Shown here: piece by piece, positions 1 to 6,574 of the stretch
Layout: each line of letters begins with the position of its first letter
Numbering within the stretch: the stretch's first letter is position 1
Assembly: GCA_045535585.1 (NCBI GenBank)
Contig: JAZSLY010000177.1
Location: 1 to 23,770, forward strand
Length of the DNA stretch: 23,770 nucleotides
Direction of reading: 5' to 3'
Source of the DNA: RGIG6353 sp045535585
GTDB lineage: Bacteria > Bacillota > Clostridia > Oscillospirales > SIG627
Notes under the pieces: model-generated
Database searches by the model: none
What the model was told of the DNA's origin: nothing
The model's input: the letters and a program-made list of their open reading frames with translations, nothing else
Made by a program: the position numbers and the translations under genes

Positions 1-66
1 TGCTTTAATTCTATTCCGTTTTAACTCTTATCCCAACTACCTACAAAGAGCCGTCAAAGCATAGCT

Positions 67-110
67 AAAAATCCGAACCCTTCTCCTATAGGATAAAGGT
101 TCGGATTTTC
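67..110 (-). terminator. Intrinsic terminator after tRNA-Leu
   Basis: Reading the minus strand, a perfect 12-bp stem (AAAATCCGAACC pairing with GGTTCGGATTTT) is followed by a run of T. It lies 7 nt past the CCA end of the tRNA. The loop holds a second small palindrome, TCCTATAGGA. Because the stem is flanked by A and T runs on both sides, it could also stop transcription entering from the left on the plus strand. Confidence 0.85.
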
Positions 111-116
111 ACTGTC

Positions 117-203
117 TGGTGCGGGTAGCAGGACTTGAACCTGTACAGAGTTGCCTCCACTAGAACCTGAATCTAGCGCGTCTGCCAATTCCGCCATACC
201 CGC
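117..203 (-). tRNA. tRNA-Leu (anticodon CAG), CCA encoded
   Basis: The minus strand gives a complete cloverleaf with acceptor stem GCGGGTA/TACCCGC, a D arm containing AATTGGCAGAC, anticodon stem CTAGA/TCTAG, a long class II variable arm (TGGAGGCAACTCT) and the T loop GGTTCAAGTCC. The anticodon loop TTCAGGT puts CAG at + positions 167-169, so it reads the leucine codon CUG. The discriminator base is A, as expected for leucine, and CCA is encoded at 117-119. It has its own promoter at 309-337 and a terminator at 67-110, so it is probably transcribed alone, behind an unusually structured leader. Confidence 0.97.
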
Positions 204-223
204 ATAGAATAATTCCTTTAATT

Positions 224-303
224 TTTACACGGAGTGAGGTCTCCGAGGCGAAGAGCTTCTTCGCGCCCCGCGTTTACACGGGGATAGGTCGGTACATCCG
301 ACT
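224..303 (-). other. Four-hairpin leader of the tRNA-Leu transcript
   Basis: The transcript predicted from the promoter at 309-337 begins near 302-303. It runs through four consecutive hairpins before the tRNA: 288-302 (GTCGG/CCGAC), 266-283 (CCCCGTG/CGCGGGG, loop TAAA), 248-264 (GCGAAGA/TCTTCGC, loop AGC) and 230-245 (CGGAG/CTCCG). The gaps between them are only 4, 1 and 2 nt. Two 18-nt imperfect direct repeats, 224-241 and 273-290 (TTTACACGG....AGGTC on the plus strand), sit within the array. No matching RNA family was recognised. It may be a 5' leader removed during tRNA maturation or a separate small RNA. Confidence 0.5.
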
Positions 304-308
304 GTAAT

Positions 309-337
309 ATTGTAGCATAAGGAAAGATAAATTGCAA
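309..337 (-). promoter_or_regulatory. Vegetative promoter for tRNA-Leu
   Basis: On the minus strand, TTGCAA (332-337), a 17-nt spacer and TACAAT (309-314) match the sigma-A consensus closely. The predicted start at about 302-303 is the first base of the leader hairpin array. The promoter lies just past the stop codon of the acyltransferase gene. Confidence 0.8.
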
Positions 338-345
338 TAGTAATT

Positions 346-1404
346 TTAAATTTTTATTTCTTTTTTCTTTAAAAGACGGGAGACGGGATTTAAAAGAGCG
401 TAGCGCAAAGGGCAGGCAAGAGCGAGGGATGCAAGATATACTATAACCGCCACAACTGCGTCGGAATAGTGGAGTCTCCAATAGAGAACGGAATCGAATA
501 TAGCGGAAAGGAGATAAACCTCAAAGGTAGTCTCGGAAAGTATCTTCAACACGCCCCTCGTGAAAGCCCCCTTCACCTCAAGGTCGTAGAAGAATGCGAA
601 AACGCAAACGGCGCTGAGGGCAACGGTGAGGGTGTTCATTCCGTTGAGCATATACCAGGAGTATGCGCCTCTCACGCGGGTATAATAATAACAGATTGCG
701 GTGGGAATGAGAGGGGAAAGCACGAGAAACAAAAGGCGGTAAAGCCTCTTTGCTCCAACAAGGCTTGAAAAAGGCTTGTATTCACTGAAAAACGCGCCTA
801 TATAGTAGTAGGTTACAGGGTACAGATTATCAAAAAAGTCGGGGATTATATTAAGTGCCAGAGTTCCGCTTCCGTAATAGGGAGAAAAGCCAACCACGGT
901 TTTTGCGGTGAGAGTAAGAAAGGAAAGTGTAAAAATGAGGGTGAGCTTACCCGTCCTCGTAGATATAGAGGAATAAAGAGTATTGAGGAACGGAATGAGC
1001 AAGAACAGTCCTATATACATTTCAAAATACCAGCCGTACTCGTTAGCGCTGAAGTCAAGGAGCTTAACTATCACGTATACGGGAGTGAGGACGATGCTTT
1101 TATCGTAGTATGCACGGACGAAAAGAGAAAGAAGGCTGATTATAGCATAGGAAAGCGAAAGCGGAATGAGAGCTTTATAGTAAGAAATGGACAGCCTTTT
1201 GTTCCTTTGTAGGTAGCCCGTCAGCATTATAAAGAGAGGCACGCAGGTATAGGATATCTGCCTTAAATAAAGGGAAAGCGTCCAACGGGGCGTGAGAATG
1301 TCACGGGACAAAGCTCCGCTGATGCTGATAGAATGCAGAATAATAACGAATATTATGGCAACGGTGCGCAATAGGTCAAGCGACGATAAGCGGTCCTTTT
1401 TCAT
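346..1404 (-). CDS. Acyltransferase family 3 membrane protein
   Basis: A polytopic membrane protein of 352 residues in the acyltransferase-3 (OafA/YrhL-type) family, which transfers acyl groups, usually acetyl, to cell-surface sugars or other extracytoplasmic acceptors. The N-terminus shows the family signature SLDLLR..A......LH, with Arg13 and His24 as the conserved pair. About ten hydrophobic segments follow, and the end is basic (LLKKKE). The start is MKKDRLSS at 1404. An in-frame ATG at 1461 lies inside the -35 box of the promoter at 1433-1461 and so cannot be used, and AGAGGAAAG stands just upstream of the chosen ATG. The gene is monocistronic on this evidence. No terminator was seen between it and the tRNA promoter, so read-through into the tRNA is possible. 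The acceptor cannot be told from sequence. Confidence 0.85.
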   Translation of the reverse strand: MKKDRLSSLDLLRTVAIIFVIILHSISISGALSRDILTPRWTLSLYLRQISYTCVPLFIMLTGYLQRNKRLSISYYKALIPLSLSYAIISLLSLFVRAYYDKSIVLTPVYVIVKLLDFSANEYGWYFEMYIGLFLLIPFLNTLYSSISTRTGKLTLIFTLSFLTLTAKTVVGFSPYYGSGTLALNIIPDFFDNLYPVTYYYIGAFFSEYKPFSSLVGAKRLYRLLFLVLSPLIPTAICYYYTRVRGAYSWYMLNGMNTLTVALSAVCVFAFFYDLEVKGAFTRGVLKILSETTFEVYLLSAIFDSVLYWRLHYSDAVVAVIVYLASLALACPLRYALLNPVSRLLKKKEIKI

Positions 1405-1432
1405 TTTTCTTTCCTCTCCCATATTTTTAACT

Positions 1433-1461
1433 ATTATAATATATTTTCTCCTCCCCGTCAA
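1433..1461 (-). promoter_or_regulatory. Vegetative promoter for the acyltransferase gene
   Basis: TTGACG (1456-1461), a 17-nt spacer and a perfect TATAAT (1433-1438) on the minus strand. The predicted start near 1426-1427 gives a leader of about 20 nt and fixes the ATG at 1402-1404 as the likely start codon. Confidence 0.85.
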
Positions 1462-1489
1462 GAGAAAAGGGGCTGTAAAATACAGCCCC
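1461..1489 (-). terminator. Terminator after the DUF11 gene
   Basis: GGGGCTGTA/TACAGCCCC, a perfect 9-bp stem with a TTT loop on the minus strand, followed by TTTTCTCTT. It lies 24 nt past the stop codon of the DUF11 gene and touches the acyltransferase promoter. The CAGCCCCT and CTTAAGGA flanks recur at the hairpin after spoIVA (13498-13545). Confidence 0.8.
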
Positions 1490-1513
1490 TATAACTTAAG
1501 GAAACAGTTCTGA

Positions 1514-2362
1514 TTATACGGTTCCTGTAACGGTTACCACCGCCGTGCCCGGAGTCGTAACGATAACGCCGGTTGCAGGGTCCTGAGTATAGGTTGCGGC
1601 AGGAACGGAGATAACGCCGTTGAGAAGCGTGAATACGCCGTTCTCGTAGGTGTAGTCCGTGCCCTCGGTGAGCGTTGTACCATTGTAGGTAACGACAATG
1701 TCGTTGAGAACGGGGTTAAAGGTATCGGTAATCACGATATTGTCGGTTGCAATGGTGGCTGTATTACCCGTGTTCTGAACAACGAAGGTGTATGTGAGCG
1801 TTCCGTTTTCAGCTACCGTTGAAGGTGAAAGAGACTTAACGATAGAGAGACTTGCCTGAGTGACGGGAGTAACAGTAGCGGTAGCGGTAAGGGGCTGTGC
1901 AAGAGCCGCGCCCGTTGCAGTTACTGTATTAACGATAGAGGTGCCGTCGGCGAGAGGCGCGAATTCGTTAGTTCTAACCTCGTAAATGAGCATTGCATTT
2001 CCGCTGGCAGGAACGGTAATTCCCGAGACAGAGATGCCGTCCGTCACGGTTACCGTGGGGTCGGGCTGTAAAACGCCGTTGACGTAATAGTTCATAGAGC
2101 CCTCCACGTAGGTAAGAGGAACGACGGTCAATGCACCGTTGGTATAAGCGCCGAGGTCGTCCGTAACCGTCAGGTTAGTGAAGGCGGTAGTGCCCGTATT
2201 CACAAGGTTGACAACGTATGTTATGCTGTCCTCACCCGAATAGGTATCTACAACTGCCGCTTTCGTCATGCTGAGGGTTTCTACAATATTACCCGTAACG
2301 ATATTGGAGTTGGTTGTGACGTTGTTATACGTCAGGGTTGCCTGATTTGTAAATGTTGGCAT
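1514..2362 (-). CDS. Two-repeat DUF11 protein, candidate spore-surface protein
   Basis: A protein of 282 residues (about 29 kDa), rich in Thr, Val, Asn and Gly, with no cysteine. It has two DUF11-type beta-sandwich repeats, at roughly 32-165 and 170-282, marked by SITYVVNLVNTG...LTVTD and TLTYTFVVQNTG...IVITD. The start at MPTFTNQATL (2360-2362) is fixed by a perfect AGGAGG 8 nt upstream; a further in-frame ATG at 2410 lies in the promoter region. There is no signal peptide, membrane segment or LPXTG motif, so ordinary Sec export and sortase anchoring are not indicated. From memory, the ~29 kDa proteins of Clostridium taeniosporum spore appendages also carry duplicated DUF11 domains. Together with the sigma-K-like promoter, this suggests synthesis in the mother cell and assembly on the spore surface. 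That function is inference; the fold assignment is firmer. Confidence 0.8.
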   Translation of the reverse strand: MPTFTNQATLTYNNVTTNSNIVTGNIVETLSMTKAAVVDTYSGEDSITYVVNLVNTGTTAFTNLTVTDDLGAYTNGALTVVPLTYVEGSMNYYVNGVLQPDPTVTVTDGISVSGITVPASGNAMLIYEVRTNEFAPLADGTSIVNTVTATGAALAQPLTATATVTPVTQASLSIVKSLSPSTVAENGTLTYTFVVQNTGNTATIATDNIVITDTFNPVLNDIVVTYNGTTLTEGTDYTYENGVFTLLNGVISVPAATYTQDPATGVIVTTPGTAVVTVTGTV

Positions 2363-2388
2363 AAATAATACCTCCTGAAAATATTTTT

Positions 2389-2408
2389 GGATACCCTCTC
2401 GGGTATCC
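2389..2408 (-). promoter_or_regulatory. Stem-loop at the 5' end of the DUF11 mRNA
   Basis: GGATACCC and GGGTATCC form a perfect 8-bp stem with a 4-nt GAGA loop on the minus strand. The predicted transcription start (about 2408) coincides with the first base of the stem. It is followed by an A-rich stretch and then the SD, not by T, so it is not a terminator for the upstream gene. A hairpin at the very 5' end is a known way to slow mRNA decay. Confidence 0.6.
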
Positions 2409-2413
2409 AATGG

Positions 2414-2440
2414 TATTATATGCCTTCATTTATTTTTCGT
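2414..2440 (-). promoter_or_regulatory. Sigma-K-like promoter of the DUF11 gene
   Basis: On the minus strand, CATATAATA (2414-2422) fits the sigma-K -10 pattern CATAnnnTA exactly. It is preceded at 16 nt by AC (2439-2440) in the context AAACG, as expected for the short sigma-K -35. A vegetative reading is weaker: TATAAT is present, but no TTGACA-like box lies 16-18 nt upstream (the nearest, CTGACA, is at 21 nt). Confidence 0.5.
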
Positions 2441-2443
2441 TTG

Positions 2444-3166
2444 TCAGGAGGGGAAAACGAGGGAATATAGCTTTTTCAAAGTTGCAAGAGGAGTGCGCTT
2501 ATATTCCTTGATGCTAACGTAATTTTTACCCTTTGGCGTCATAATAACTATTCTCGAGTGCAAGGCGCGCACCTTGACGTCGCCCACGAAAAAGCCGTCG
2601 TACACGCCCGACGTAATGTCAAGGAGCGCCAGGTGGAGCTTAAACTCCTCATTGCTTTCGATAAGCAATTCGTTGACGAAGCGTGCGTTCTCCAAAAGGT
2701 AGTGATTGGTCAGGAGCATTGCGTGGGGACCCGTCTCTCTTGCAAAAACGCGGTTTTTCAATTCCTGCCACGCCTCTACGTCAAAGCGGTAATAGTCCTC
2801 GTCCTGAGAAAAAGACATTGCAAGCTCCTTTATTTCATACCTTTTCACAAGGGAGCAAGACTTCACCCTTCCGTAATGAATAATGCCGGGTGAATCTGTG
2901 CCGAAAATTGCCTTTGAGCGATATAGCGCAACGTACTCAACGTCGTCACGGTCAAGCTGACTCTTGGGGATATGATAAAAATTGTTGCTTAAATTAACCT
3001 CGTACTGCTCACGGTTTCGCAAAGCGCCCACGAGAGTGTCCCTGACGCTGACGTCCTCACCTCTGACGTAGTCCTCGTACTCGTCAAGCAGGTCAAAGTA
3101 GGTTATATTGTGAAATGAAGTCAAATACTCAAAAAGGTCTTTTATGAGTTTTATGAGCCAGTTCAT
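2444..3166 (-). CDS. Hypothetical protein in the azl operon
   Basis: A protein of 240 residues that I do not recognise. The N-terminus (MNWLIKLIKDLFEYL) is amphipathic rather than a signal peptide. Next comes an acidic stretch (DLLDEYEDYVRGEDVSVRD), then a mixed alpha/beta body with hydrophobic strands such as HSRIVIMTP near the C-terminus. It looks soluble and cytoplasmic. Its ATG lies 1 nt past the stop codon of azlD, so the two are almost certainly translationally coupled. Its stop codon lies next to the -35 of the DUF11 promoter. The link with the branched-chain amino acid exporter is by position only; no function is proposed. Confidence 0.75.
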   Translation of the reverse strand: MNWLIKLIKDLFEYLTSFHNITYFDLLDEYEDYVRGEDVSVRDTLVGALRNREQYEVNLSNNFYHIPKSQLDRDDVEYVALYRSKAIFGTDSPGIIHYGRVKSCSLVKRYEIKELAMSFSQDEDYYRFDVEAWQELKNRVFARETGPHAMLLTNHYLLENARFVNELLIESNEEFKLHLALLDITSGVYDGFFVGDVKVRALHSRIVIMTPKGKNYVSIKEYKRTPLATLKKLYSLVFPS

Positions 3167-3167
3167 T

Positions 3168-3476
3168 TTAAATAAACCTTATAATACATTCCGTAACGAA
3201 TACCATAAGCGATGAAAGCGCCGCAACCACCACGAGAGGCTTTTCAAAGAAAGCAAGAAGAAGTCCCGTAGTGAAGCCCGCCAGAGCAGGTATAAAAGAG
3301 GTGGCATAAAAAATTGCGGGAATAGTCATTACGGTCAGTACGGAGTATGGAACGTAGTGGAGAAAGGAAATAAGAAAACGGTTTTTGATTTTCTTTTTCA
3401 CAAGCACAAGTGGAAGCATTCTCACAAGATAGGTAACCCCTGCCATAGTTGCAAGGTAGATAAAGAAATTATTCAT
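3168..3476 (-). CDS. azlD: AzlD, small subunit of branched-chain amino acid exporter
   Basis: A membrane protein of 102 residues with about four hydrophobic segments, in the AzlD family. It shows the family's N-terminal pattern (YLATMAGVTYLVRMLPLVL) and the segment FLHYVPYSVLTVMTIPAIF. With AzlC it forms a two-component efflux system for branched-chain amino acids and analogues such as 4-azaleucine. The ATG at 3474-3476 overlaps the last codons of azlC by 8 nt (the stop of azlC is at 3469-3471), a classic coupled arrangement. An in-frame ATG 11 codons upstream would lie deep inside azlC and is less likely. Confidence 0.9.
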   Translation of the reverse strand: MNNFFIYLATMAGVTYLVRMLPLVLVKKKIKNRFLISFLHYVPYSVLTVMTIPAIFYATSFIPALAGFTTGLLLAFFEKPLVVVAALSSLMVFVTECIIRFI

Positions 3477-4188
3477 CACGCGCCTCCGAAATGGGCAGAG
3501 GAGCCACAAGCGCCATAAATGCGCTTGCCACTACTGCACAGATAATTATCGTAAAGCCAGAGGGAATATTGTCTTTCAATACGGGCAGGTAGTAAAAGAG
3601 AAGGCTGAGCACTACCGACAAAAGAACGCAGAAAAGCGTTGAGCGCTCCTTTTTAGCCGGTGGCACGACGATAGCGATGAACATTCCGTATATAGCGATG
3701 CTGAGGGCTGACGAAACGCTCTGGGGCAAGACGTCACCTGCAACTGCGCCGAGAAACGTGCCGAGTGTCCAACCAAGGATAGGCGGTATAATAAGTCCGT
3801 ACATATACCATTTTCCCACCTTGTTTCTGTTAGAGGCGGCAATAGCAAAGACCTCGTCGGTATTTGCAAAGGAGATTATAAATCTGTCCAGCATAGTAAT
3901 ACTCGGGCCAAGGTTTTGTGAAAGGGAGACCGACATCAGCGCGTACCTTGAATTTATAACGAGCTGAGTTATGGCAAGCTCCACCAAAGTGCCTCCTGCA
4001 GCAATAATAGGCACGCCTGCCAGCTGTCCTGCGGAGGTAAGATTGGTCAGTGATATCAAAACTGCCTGCCATATTTCAAATCCGCTTTGTATCGTGAAAA
4101 TACCAAAAGCAAAGGATACGGCAAGATATCCCATACAAATGGGCAGACCACCCATTATTCCCCTTTTGAAGCTATTTGTTTCTTTCAT
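3469..4188 (-). CDS. azlC: AzlC, large subunit of branched-chain amino acid exporter
   Basis: A polytopic membrane protein of 239 residues in the AzlC family, the larger subunit of the AzlCD exporter. The N-terminus carries the family pattern RGIMGGLPICMGYLAVSFAFG. Farther on come SLTNLTSAGQLAG, LVINSRYALMSVSLSQ and FANTDEVFAIA, all typical of AzlC. The start is MKETNSFK at 4188, with AAAGGAAAAC upstream; the frame stays open farther upstream but runs into the divergent trmO gene. It is the first gene of an azlC-azlD-hypothetical operon. Its promoter must lie in the 74-bp gap shared with trmO. No Lrp gene was seen nearby. Confidence 0.92.
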   Translation of the reverse strand: MKETNSFKRGIMGGLPICMGYLAVSFAFGIFTIQSGFEIWQAVLISLTNLTSAGQLAGVPIIAAGGTLVELAITQLVINSRYALMSVSLSQNLGPSITMLDRFIISFANTDEVFAIAASNRNKVGKWYMYGLIIPPILGWTLGTFLGAVAGDVLPQSVSSALSIAIYGMFIAIVVPPAKKERSTLFCVLLSVVLSLLFYYLPVLKDNIPSGFTIIICAVVASAFMALVAPLPISEARDE

Positions 4189-4213
4189 TTGTTTTCCTTT
4201 TTCTTTTTTTGTA

Positions 4214-4242
4214 TTGAGTTTTATCAAAAGTAGAGTTATAAT
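4214..4242 (+). promoter_or_regulatory. Vegetative promoter for trmO
   Basis: TTGAGT (4214-4219), a 17-nt spacer and a perfect TATAAT (4237-4242) lie in the gap between the divergent azlC and trmO genes. The SD AAAGGAG follows within 12 nt, so the leader is very short. The azlC promoter must overlap this region, but no convincing minus-strand match was found. Confidence 0.8.
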
Positions 4243-4262
4243 AAAGTAAAGGAGTGATTTTC

Positions 4263-4949
4263 TTGACAAAAACGATTCATCCAATTGCAAAGATCCGTTC
4301 GCCTTATTCAAGCAAATTCGGAATTCCGAGGCAGAGCGGAATGGTTGAAGATATAATATGCGACATTGTTTTCGAGCCCGAATACAGAAATATCCACGCA
4401 ATACGCGGACTTGCAGACTTTTCATATATATGGGTCATATGGGAATTTACCGAGTTCCGTGACGCCCCCTTTACCCCTACGGTGCGTCCGCCGAGACTTG
4501 GCGGAAACAAGCGTATGGGAGTTTTTGCAACGCGCTCGCCCAACAGACCCAACGCTCTCGCTCTGTCCTCTCTTAAGCTTATCGGAATTGACACCTCCTC
4601 CCCTCTCGCCCCCGTCTTGAAGGTATCGGGAGCAGACATTCTGGACGGAACGCCAATTTACGATATAAAGCCATATATCCCCTTTACCGACGCTCATCCC
4701 GATGCAAAGTTCGGCTTTGCCGAGCTGGGAGCAGAGCATAAATTGGAGGTAGTAATCCCTTTGCCGTTACAAGAAAAGTTAGGAGAAAGAAAGGACGGCA
4801 TCCTGAAACTTCTGTCCCTTGACCCCCGTCCCTCCTATCAGGACGACGGGGAGAGAATTTACGGTATGAGCATCTACGGCTACGACGTAAAATTCAGGGT
4901 GGAAGGGAAAACTCTCTTTGTCACCGACGTTATTTCAATCGAGACATAA
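4263..4949 (+). CDS. trmO: TrmO, tRNA t6A37 N6-methyltransferase (TsaA/YaeB family)
   Basis: A protein of 228 residues in the TsaA/YaeB/VirR family. In Escherichia coli, TrmO methylates N6-threonylcarbamoyladenosine at position 37 of certain tRNAs using S-adenosylmethionine. The N-terminus HPIAKIRSPYSSKFGIPRQ and the core PRLGGNKRMGVFATRSPNRPN are the family hallmarks and form the SAM-binding barrel. The C-terminal part (SLDPRPSYQDDGERIYGMSI) is also typical of the longer members. The start is taken as TTG at 4263, 8 nt after GGAG; the GTG at 4254 overlaps that SD. The gene is convergent with araB and the two coding regions overlap by 20 bp. Confidence 0.9.
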   Translation: MTKTIHPIAKIRSPYSSKFGIPRQSGMVEDIICDIVFEPEYRNIHAIRGLADFSYIWVIWEFTEFRDAPFTPTVRPPRLGGNKRMGVFATRSPNRPNALALSSLKLIGIDTSSPLAPVLKVSGADILDGTPIYDIKPYIPFTDAHPDAKFGFAELGAEHKLEVVIPLPLQEKLGERKDGILKLLSLDPRPSYQDDGERIYGMSIYGYDVKFRVEGKTLFVTDVISIET

Positions 4950-6564
4950 CGGCGTTTTCACGCCCGAAATAATCGTGCAACTGAAGGTATTCGGCATATA
5001 ATTTGTCGTATACCTTTTTGTTTTCCTCTTTTGGAGAATAGACTCTTGATACATTTACAGAAAGAGCCTTTGATGCAGAGGTGACGTCCTCAAAAAATCC
5101 TCCTGCCGCCGCGGCGTATATAGCGCTTCCCAAAGCGCCTGCCTGAGTGGTATCGGCAACCCTGATTTCCCGACCGAGAACGTCGGACATAATCTGCATA
5201 AGAAGTGTATTCTTTCCTGCTATTCCGCCGGAGGCAATAATAGAGGAAACCTCAATGCCATAGCTTTCAAATTGTTCTATAATGCGCCTTGCGCCGAAGG
5301 AGACAGACTCCATCAAGGCTCTGTAAATCTCCTCAGGTGTGGTGGTAAGGGTAAGACCGAGTATCATACCCGACAGTCTGGAATTGAGAAGCACGCTTCT
5401 GTTTCCGTTAAACCAATCAAGCGCGATAAGGGAATTTTCCCCCGCCTCAAGTCCCTCTGCCTTTTGCGTTATATACTCAAGGATTGACACTCCCGTTTTG
5501 CGTGCCTCTGCCGTATACGCTTCAGGTATACAATTCTTTGAATACCAATCGAAAACGTCGCCGAAGCACGCCTGACCTGCCTCGTAGGTGACCTTGCCGT
5601 CTATTACGGCGTTCTTTGCATAGCCGAAAATTCCGTCAACCGTTTTCTCCTCGTCGGAATTGACGATATAGCAGGCGGAGGTGCCGAGAATCATCATAAG
5701 GCTGCCCTTGTCGATAGCACCTACGGCAGGCATTGCGGCGTGGGCGTCTATCATGGCAAGCGCCACGGGAGTACCCTCCAAAAGACCCAGAAGAGCCGCA
5801 CCTTTTCGAGAAAGCGCACCTGCCTTTTTTGAAATATCCGAAATATTTTCCGACACCTTGGTGCCGATAACGCCGTCAAGGAGTGGGTCAACCGCCTTAA
5901 AATAGTCGTTTGAGGGGAAGCCTCTGCCCTCCCCCCAGAACGCCTTGTAGCCTGCAAAAGCGGCGGCGTGGCTTTCCACGCCCGTCAAAATCATATTTAT
6001 CCAGTCGCCTGCCTCAACGAAGCGCCACGCTTTTTCGTATACCGAGGGGGCTTTTCTTGCCGTCTCCAAAATTTTCGGGAGCATAAGCTCGCTTGACACT
6101 GTGCCTCCGTAAACGCCAAGCCAAGCCTCTCCCCTCTCTCTTGCAACGCGGGTAAAGTCGTCCGCTTCGTTCTGCGCGCCGTGATGCTTCCACAGCTTTG
6201 CATAGGCGTGAGGCTCGACCCCAAAGCACTCGTCAAAGGCAAGAGGAGTGCCGTCCTCGTAGATGGGAAGAACGGTGGAGGCGGTGAAATCAACGCCTAT
6301 ACCGCCTATTTCCTCCTTGTGAGCGCCCGACGCCTTAACAGCGCCGACAACGCTTTCGGCAAGGGAATCAAGGTAGTCACGGGGGTGCTGGAGAGCAAAG
6401 CCGTCTGGGAGCTTCTCGCCGTTCAGAAAAACCTTGTCCATAACCTTATGCGCATAGTGGGAGGTGCTCTCCGAAACAACACTTCCCGACGTCACGTCCA
6501 AAACAACGGCACGGGCGGAAAGCGTTCCGAAATCCACACCGATAACGTATTTCTTTTCTAACAT
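4930..6564 (-). CDS. araB: L-ribulokinase AraB (FGGY kinase)
   Basis: A cytoplasmic kinase of 544 residues that phosphorylates L-ribulose to L-ribulose 5-phosphate in arabinose catabolism. The N-terminal VIGVDFGTLSARAV is the FGGY phosphate-binding loop. ALQHPRDYL near residue 58 and LDWFNGNRS...GMILGLTL in the second domain point to AraB rather than xylulose or glycerol kinases. Asp273 in AMIDAHAAMPAVG is the likely catalytic base and GTSAC is at 294-298. GAGGTAGGAAA precedes the ATG, and the stop codon of the deacetylase gene lies within that SD region (10-nt gap). No araA, araD or arabinose transporter is in the window, so either araB is separate from the rest of the pathway or it serves another ketose. 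It is the last gene of the long minus-strand run. Confidence 0.9.
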   Translation of the reverse strand: MLEKKYVIGVDFGTLSARAVVLDVTSGSVVSESTSHYAHKVMDKVFLNGEKLPDGFALQHPRDYLDSLAESVVGAVKASGAHKEEIGGIGVDFTASTVLPIYEDGTPLAFDECFGVEPHAYAKLWKHHGAQNEADDFTRVARERGEAWLGVYGGTVSSELMLPKILETARKAPSVYEKAWRFVEAGDWINMILTGVESHAAAFAGYKAFWGEGRGFPSNDYFKAVDPLLDGVIGTKVSENISDISKKAGALSRKGAALLGLLEGTPVALAMIDAHAAMPAVGAIDKGSLMMILGTSACYIVNSDEEKTVDGIFGYAKNAVIDGKVTYEAGQACFGDVFDWYSKNCIPEAYTAEARKTGVSILEYITQKAEGLEAGENSLIALDWFNGNRSVLLNSRLSGMILGLTLTTTPEEIYRALMESVSFGARRIIEQFESYGIEVSSIIASGGIAGKNTLLMQIMSDVLGREIRVADTTQAGALGSAIYAAAAGGFFEDVTSASKALSVNVSRVYSPKEENKKVYDKLYAEYLQLHDYFGRENAVMSRLK

Positions 6565-6574
6565 TTTAGATTTC

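Noticed and set aside
218..481. Minus-strand ORF between the tRNA and the acyltransferase gene
   Set aside because: It overlaps the tRNA promoter, the hairpin leader and the end of the acyltransferase gene in another frame; no family likeness.
2389..2408. Terminator for the azl operon
   Set aside because: The stem is followed by an A-rich stretch on the minus strand rather than by T, and it lies at the predicted start of the DUF11 transcript.
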